Source of the DNA: Acinetobacter sp. WCHA55 | GTDB taxonomy: Bacteria; Pseudomonadota; Gammaproteobacteria; Pseudomonadales; Moraxellaceae | Length of the DNA: 64,000 bases | Reading direction: 5' to 3' | Assembly (NCBI RefSeq): GCF_002165305.2 | Contig: NZ_CP032286.1 | Span: forward strand, 1,984,001 to 2,048,000 | Part shown: in pieces, positions 61,282 through 64,000 of the stretch | Numbering within the stretch: position 1 is the stretch's first letter | Layout of the letters: every line of letters starts with the position of its first letter | Made by a program: the position numbers and the translations under genes | The notes under the pieces: model-generated | Told to the model about the DNA's origin: nothing | The model's input: only the letters and a program-made list of their open reading frames with translations | Database searches by the model: none

Positions 61282-62415
61282 TCAGTAGATTGCCATGTGG
61301 TTGCGATGGATCATCTCAAGTGAACGTGCTTCACCTAGAACTTGGTGAACTTTATCTGACGCTAAGCCCTTTACCAACTCCGCAGAGCGCGAACTAAAGT
61401 TGACACGTCCAACTGCAACACGGCCACCTTGGATATCAACACACTCAACCACATCACCGCGTTCAAAATGCCCTTCCACAGCTTTCACGCCAACTGGAAG
61501 TAAACTACGATGATTGTCTTTAATGGCTTTGACAGCACCATCATCCAACACCAAACGACCCGCAGTTTGTAAGTGAGCCGCTAACCACTGTTGATGAGCG
61601 GTAATGCGGTCATTGTCCGTAATAAACAATGTCCCAAGCATTTCACCATCCATCAAACGTGCAAGCACATTGTCACTTTCACCACTGGCAATCAGCGTTG
61701 GACAGCCAGACTTTGCAGCTAAGCGTGCAGCACGGACTTTGGTCAACATCCCACCACGCCCAAATTTACCGCCACCGCCAGCCATATCAAACAAGCTTTC
61801 ATCTAAAGCACGCACGGTATGGAACAGTTTTGCATCTGGATTTGAACGTGGGTCTGAGTCAAACATCCCCTGCTGATCAGTCAAAATAATTAACAAATCA
61901 GCATGGACTTGACCTGCAACCATCGCGGCCAGCGTGTCATTGTCACCAAAGCGAATTTCATCGGTCGAAACCGTATCATTCTCGTTGATTACAGGAATGA
62001 CATGCCATTCAATCAAGTTCTGCAAAGCGTCACATGAGTTCAAATAACGACGACGGTCTGCCAAGTCATCATGGGTTAATAACACTTGCGCAGTCTGAAT
62101 GTGATGTTTTTCAAGCACACTTGACCACGTATGTATAAGGCCCATCTGACCAATGGCAGCACACGCCTGAAGACTAGGTAGATCGGTGGGTCGGCTGTCT
62201 AGCTTCATACGAACCATACCTTCAGCCACAGCTCCTGACGACACCAGAATAATCTCATGTCCGGCATTGTGTAGATCTGCAATTTGTTTCGCCCAATGCG
62301 AAATTGCATCTATATCTAAACCTTGCCCATTTGCTGTGAGTAAAGATGATCCGATTTTAACAACGATTCGTTTACAAGCTTCGAGCTTACGTTGTCCATC
62401 TACCACTTCTATCAT
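61282..62415 (-). CDS. proB: Glutamate 5-kinase
   Basis: The 377-residue enzyme of proline synthesis phosphorylates glutamate. The amino-acid-kinase domain shows [35 protein letters not shown] and [22 protein letters not shown]-terminal PUA domain follows (about 285-360, including [16 protein letters not shown]). It is 26 bp downstream of obg and likely co-transcribed with it, a common arrangement in this genus. Confidence 0.96.
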   Translation of the reverse strand: MIEVVDGQRKLEACKRIVVKIGSSLLTANGQGLDIDAISHWAKQIADLHNAGHEIILVSSGAVAEGMVRMKLDSRPTDLPSLQACAAIGQMGLIHTWSSVLEKHHIQTAQVLLTHDDLADRRRYLNSCDALQNLIEWHVIPVINENDTVSTDEIRFGDNDTLAAMVAGQVHADLLIILTDQQGMFDSDPRSNPDAKLFHTVRALDESLFDMAGGGGKFGRGGMLTKVRAARLAAKSGCPTLIASGESDNVLARLMDGEMLGTLFITDNDRITAHQQWLAAHLQTAGRLVLDDGAVKAIKDNHRSLLPVGVKAVEGHFERGDVVECVDIQGGRVAVGRVNFSSRSAELVKGLASDKVHQVLGEARSLEMIHRNHMAIY

Positions 62416-62441
62416 CTTGTCCTCAGTTACTCATTACGAGC

Positions 62442-64000
<1,559 letters not shown>

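Overview
The window is Acinetobacter DNA. From about 9.6 kb to the end it is an AT-rich chromosome with typical Acinetobacter gene sets: cstA-ybdD, efp/epmB, pstSCAB, dat-ddc, umuDC, tgpA/DUF58/moxR and proB-obg. I cannot fix the species. The left 9.6 kb is a composite resistance region of much higher and mixed GC.

Layout. 1-3823: the conserved part of a Tn125-type segment, reading groES, cutA, a dsbD/GH109 chimera, trpF, ble-MBL and blaNDM-1. Next to it is a complete 1087-bp ISAba125 (3824-4910), whose edge supplies the -35 box of the blaNDM-1 promoter. 4884-6680: a piece of mobilisable-plasmid backbone with a 5'-truncated TraD-like gene, an oriT-like palindromic region and two unknown genes. 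6681-8455: the right end of Tn5393 with strB and strA. 8456-9635: a complete ISAba1, oriented so that its outward promoter reads into strA-strB. A plasmid-derived resistance segment therefore seems to be joined to the chromosome at ISAba1.

9.6-21.5 kb is an accessory zone: LysR/AlaX/LysE, an exported Ntn-hydrolase with a putative barrel partner, umuDC, an acetyltransferase fragment, an IS3-family element, prophage remnants (lysozyme, holin, integrase tail), and an IS1202/ISNCY-type IS sitting exactly 5 bp from a XerC/XerD dif-like site, followed by an orphan gene and tRNA-Val. An 18-bp direct repeat brackets this last part.

21.5-64 kb is core chromosome. It carries a transglutaminase/DUF58/MoxR operon, cstA-ybdD, efp and its modification enzyme epmB, a PilZ/FimX-like c-di-GMP pair, rpmE with a leader that can fold in two exclusive ways, an AmpG-like permease with an extra extramembrane insertion, a Lon-like protease, the pst phosphate operon under a triple Pho-box repeat, the 1,3-diaminopropane genes dat-ddc, a TonB receptor behind a Fur box, a PAP2 phosphatase whose C-terminus has been replaced by an IS30-family insertion with a 3-bp target duplication, and proB and obg.

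No CRISPR array, rRNA operon or complete prophage was seen. The most unusual structures are the dif-site/IS arrangement at 19.1-20.7 kb, the rpmE leader, the hairpin within the blaNDM-1 leader, and the mosaic joints of the resistance region.
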